The notes under the pieces: generated by a model
The model's database searches: none
What the model saw: only the letters and a program-made list of their open reading frames with translations
Told to the model about the DNA's origin: nothing
Position numbers and translations under genes: made by a program
DNA from: Candidatus Neoanaerotignum tabaqchaliae
GTDB taxonomy: Bacteria > Bacillota > Clostridia > Lachnospirales > Anaerotignaceae
Length of the DNA stretch: 6,827 bases
Direction: 5' to 3'
Assembly: GCA_904420235.1 (NCBI GenBank)
Contig: CAJFUS010000001.1
Span: forward strand, 1-6,827
Part shown: positions 6,749-6,827 of the stretch, in pieces
Numbering within the stretch: position 1 is the stretch's first letter
Layout: the number at the start of each line of letters is the position of its first letter

Positions 6749-6824
6749 AAGCATTCCCTACGATGGCACTAACCATATCAGGTTCAAAGGGACTCTCTCA
6801 GCGCGCTTGGCGCACCCCCGCTTT
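6749..6824 (-). ncRNA. TPP (thiamin pyrophosphate) riboswitch aptamer
   Basis: Read on the minus strand, this segment carries the conserved THI-box elements in order: GGGGGTGC (6819-6812), CTGAGA (6801-6796), CCTTTGAACCTGAT (6790-6777), a short hairpin ATGG/CCAT (6776-6773 and 6766-6763) and CGTAGGGAA (6762-6754). The closing stem P1 is AAGC (6823-6820) with GCTT (6752-6749). The P2 strands are the G run and CCC (6791-6789). A GC-rich short P3 (GCGC with GCGC) lies between. It binds TPP and, with the terminator directly downstream, should switch off the importer genes when TPP is abundant. The 5' end lies within a few bases of the window edge, so the promoter is outside. Confidence 0.95.
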
Positions 6825-6827
6825 AAA

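Noticed and set aside
1..6827. CRISPR arrays, tRNA or rRNA genes, insertion sequences or phage genes
   Set aside because: No repeat-spacer pattern, cloverleaf, rRNA segment, transposase or terminal inverted repeats could be seen on either strand.

Overview
The window reads as a low-to-moderate GC Firmicute, most likely a member of the Clostridia. The clues are strong AGGAGG-type ribosome binding sites, two TTG starts, tightly packed operons, a TPP riboswitch working through an intrinsic terminator, and isoleucine codons dominated by ATA. This placement is inference from style; no rRNA or other marker gene is present. All recognisable genes are on the minus strand, so transcription runs from right to left.

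Right side (about 6827 to 5171): a TPP (thiamin pyrophosphate) riboswitch aptamer is followed by an intrinsic terminator. Two overlapping genes come next, an ABC ATPase (ThiZ-like) and an inner-membrane permease (ThiX-like) of the SsuBC/TauBC/ThiXZ type. Together they look like a TPP-repressed importer of thiamin or a pyrimidine precursor. The substrate-binding protein (ThiY/NMT1-like) is not in the window.

Middle (5170 to 4618): about 550 bases without a convincing gene. It holds an AT-rich stretch with an imperfect inverted repeat, a clear minus-strand intrinsic terminator at 4769-4796, and a TATAAT box plus a small leader hairpin in front of the next operon.

Left side (4617 to 1): a four-gene operon with ATGA overlaps or a 15-base gap between genes. 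It encodes a GldA/DrrA-type ABC ATPase, a GldF-type ABC-2 permease, a GldG-type membrane-anchored auxiliary protein and a DUF4340 protein. The last is cut by the left edge but open for 429 codons. The likely product is one envelope complex: a cytoplasmic ATPase, a polytopic permease and two large extracytoplasmic domains. Cassettes of this kind resemble the Bacteroidetes GldAFG gliding transporter, but their substrate in Firmicutes is, to my knowledge, not established. This operon is the most interesting system in the window.
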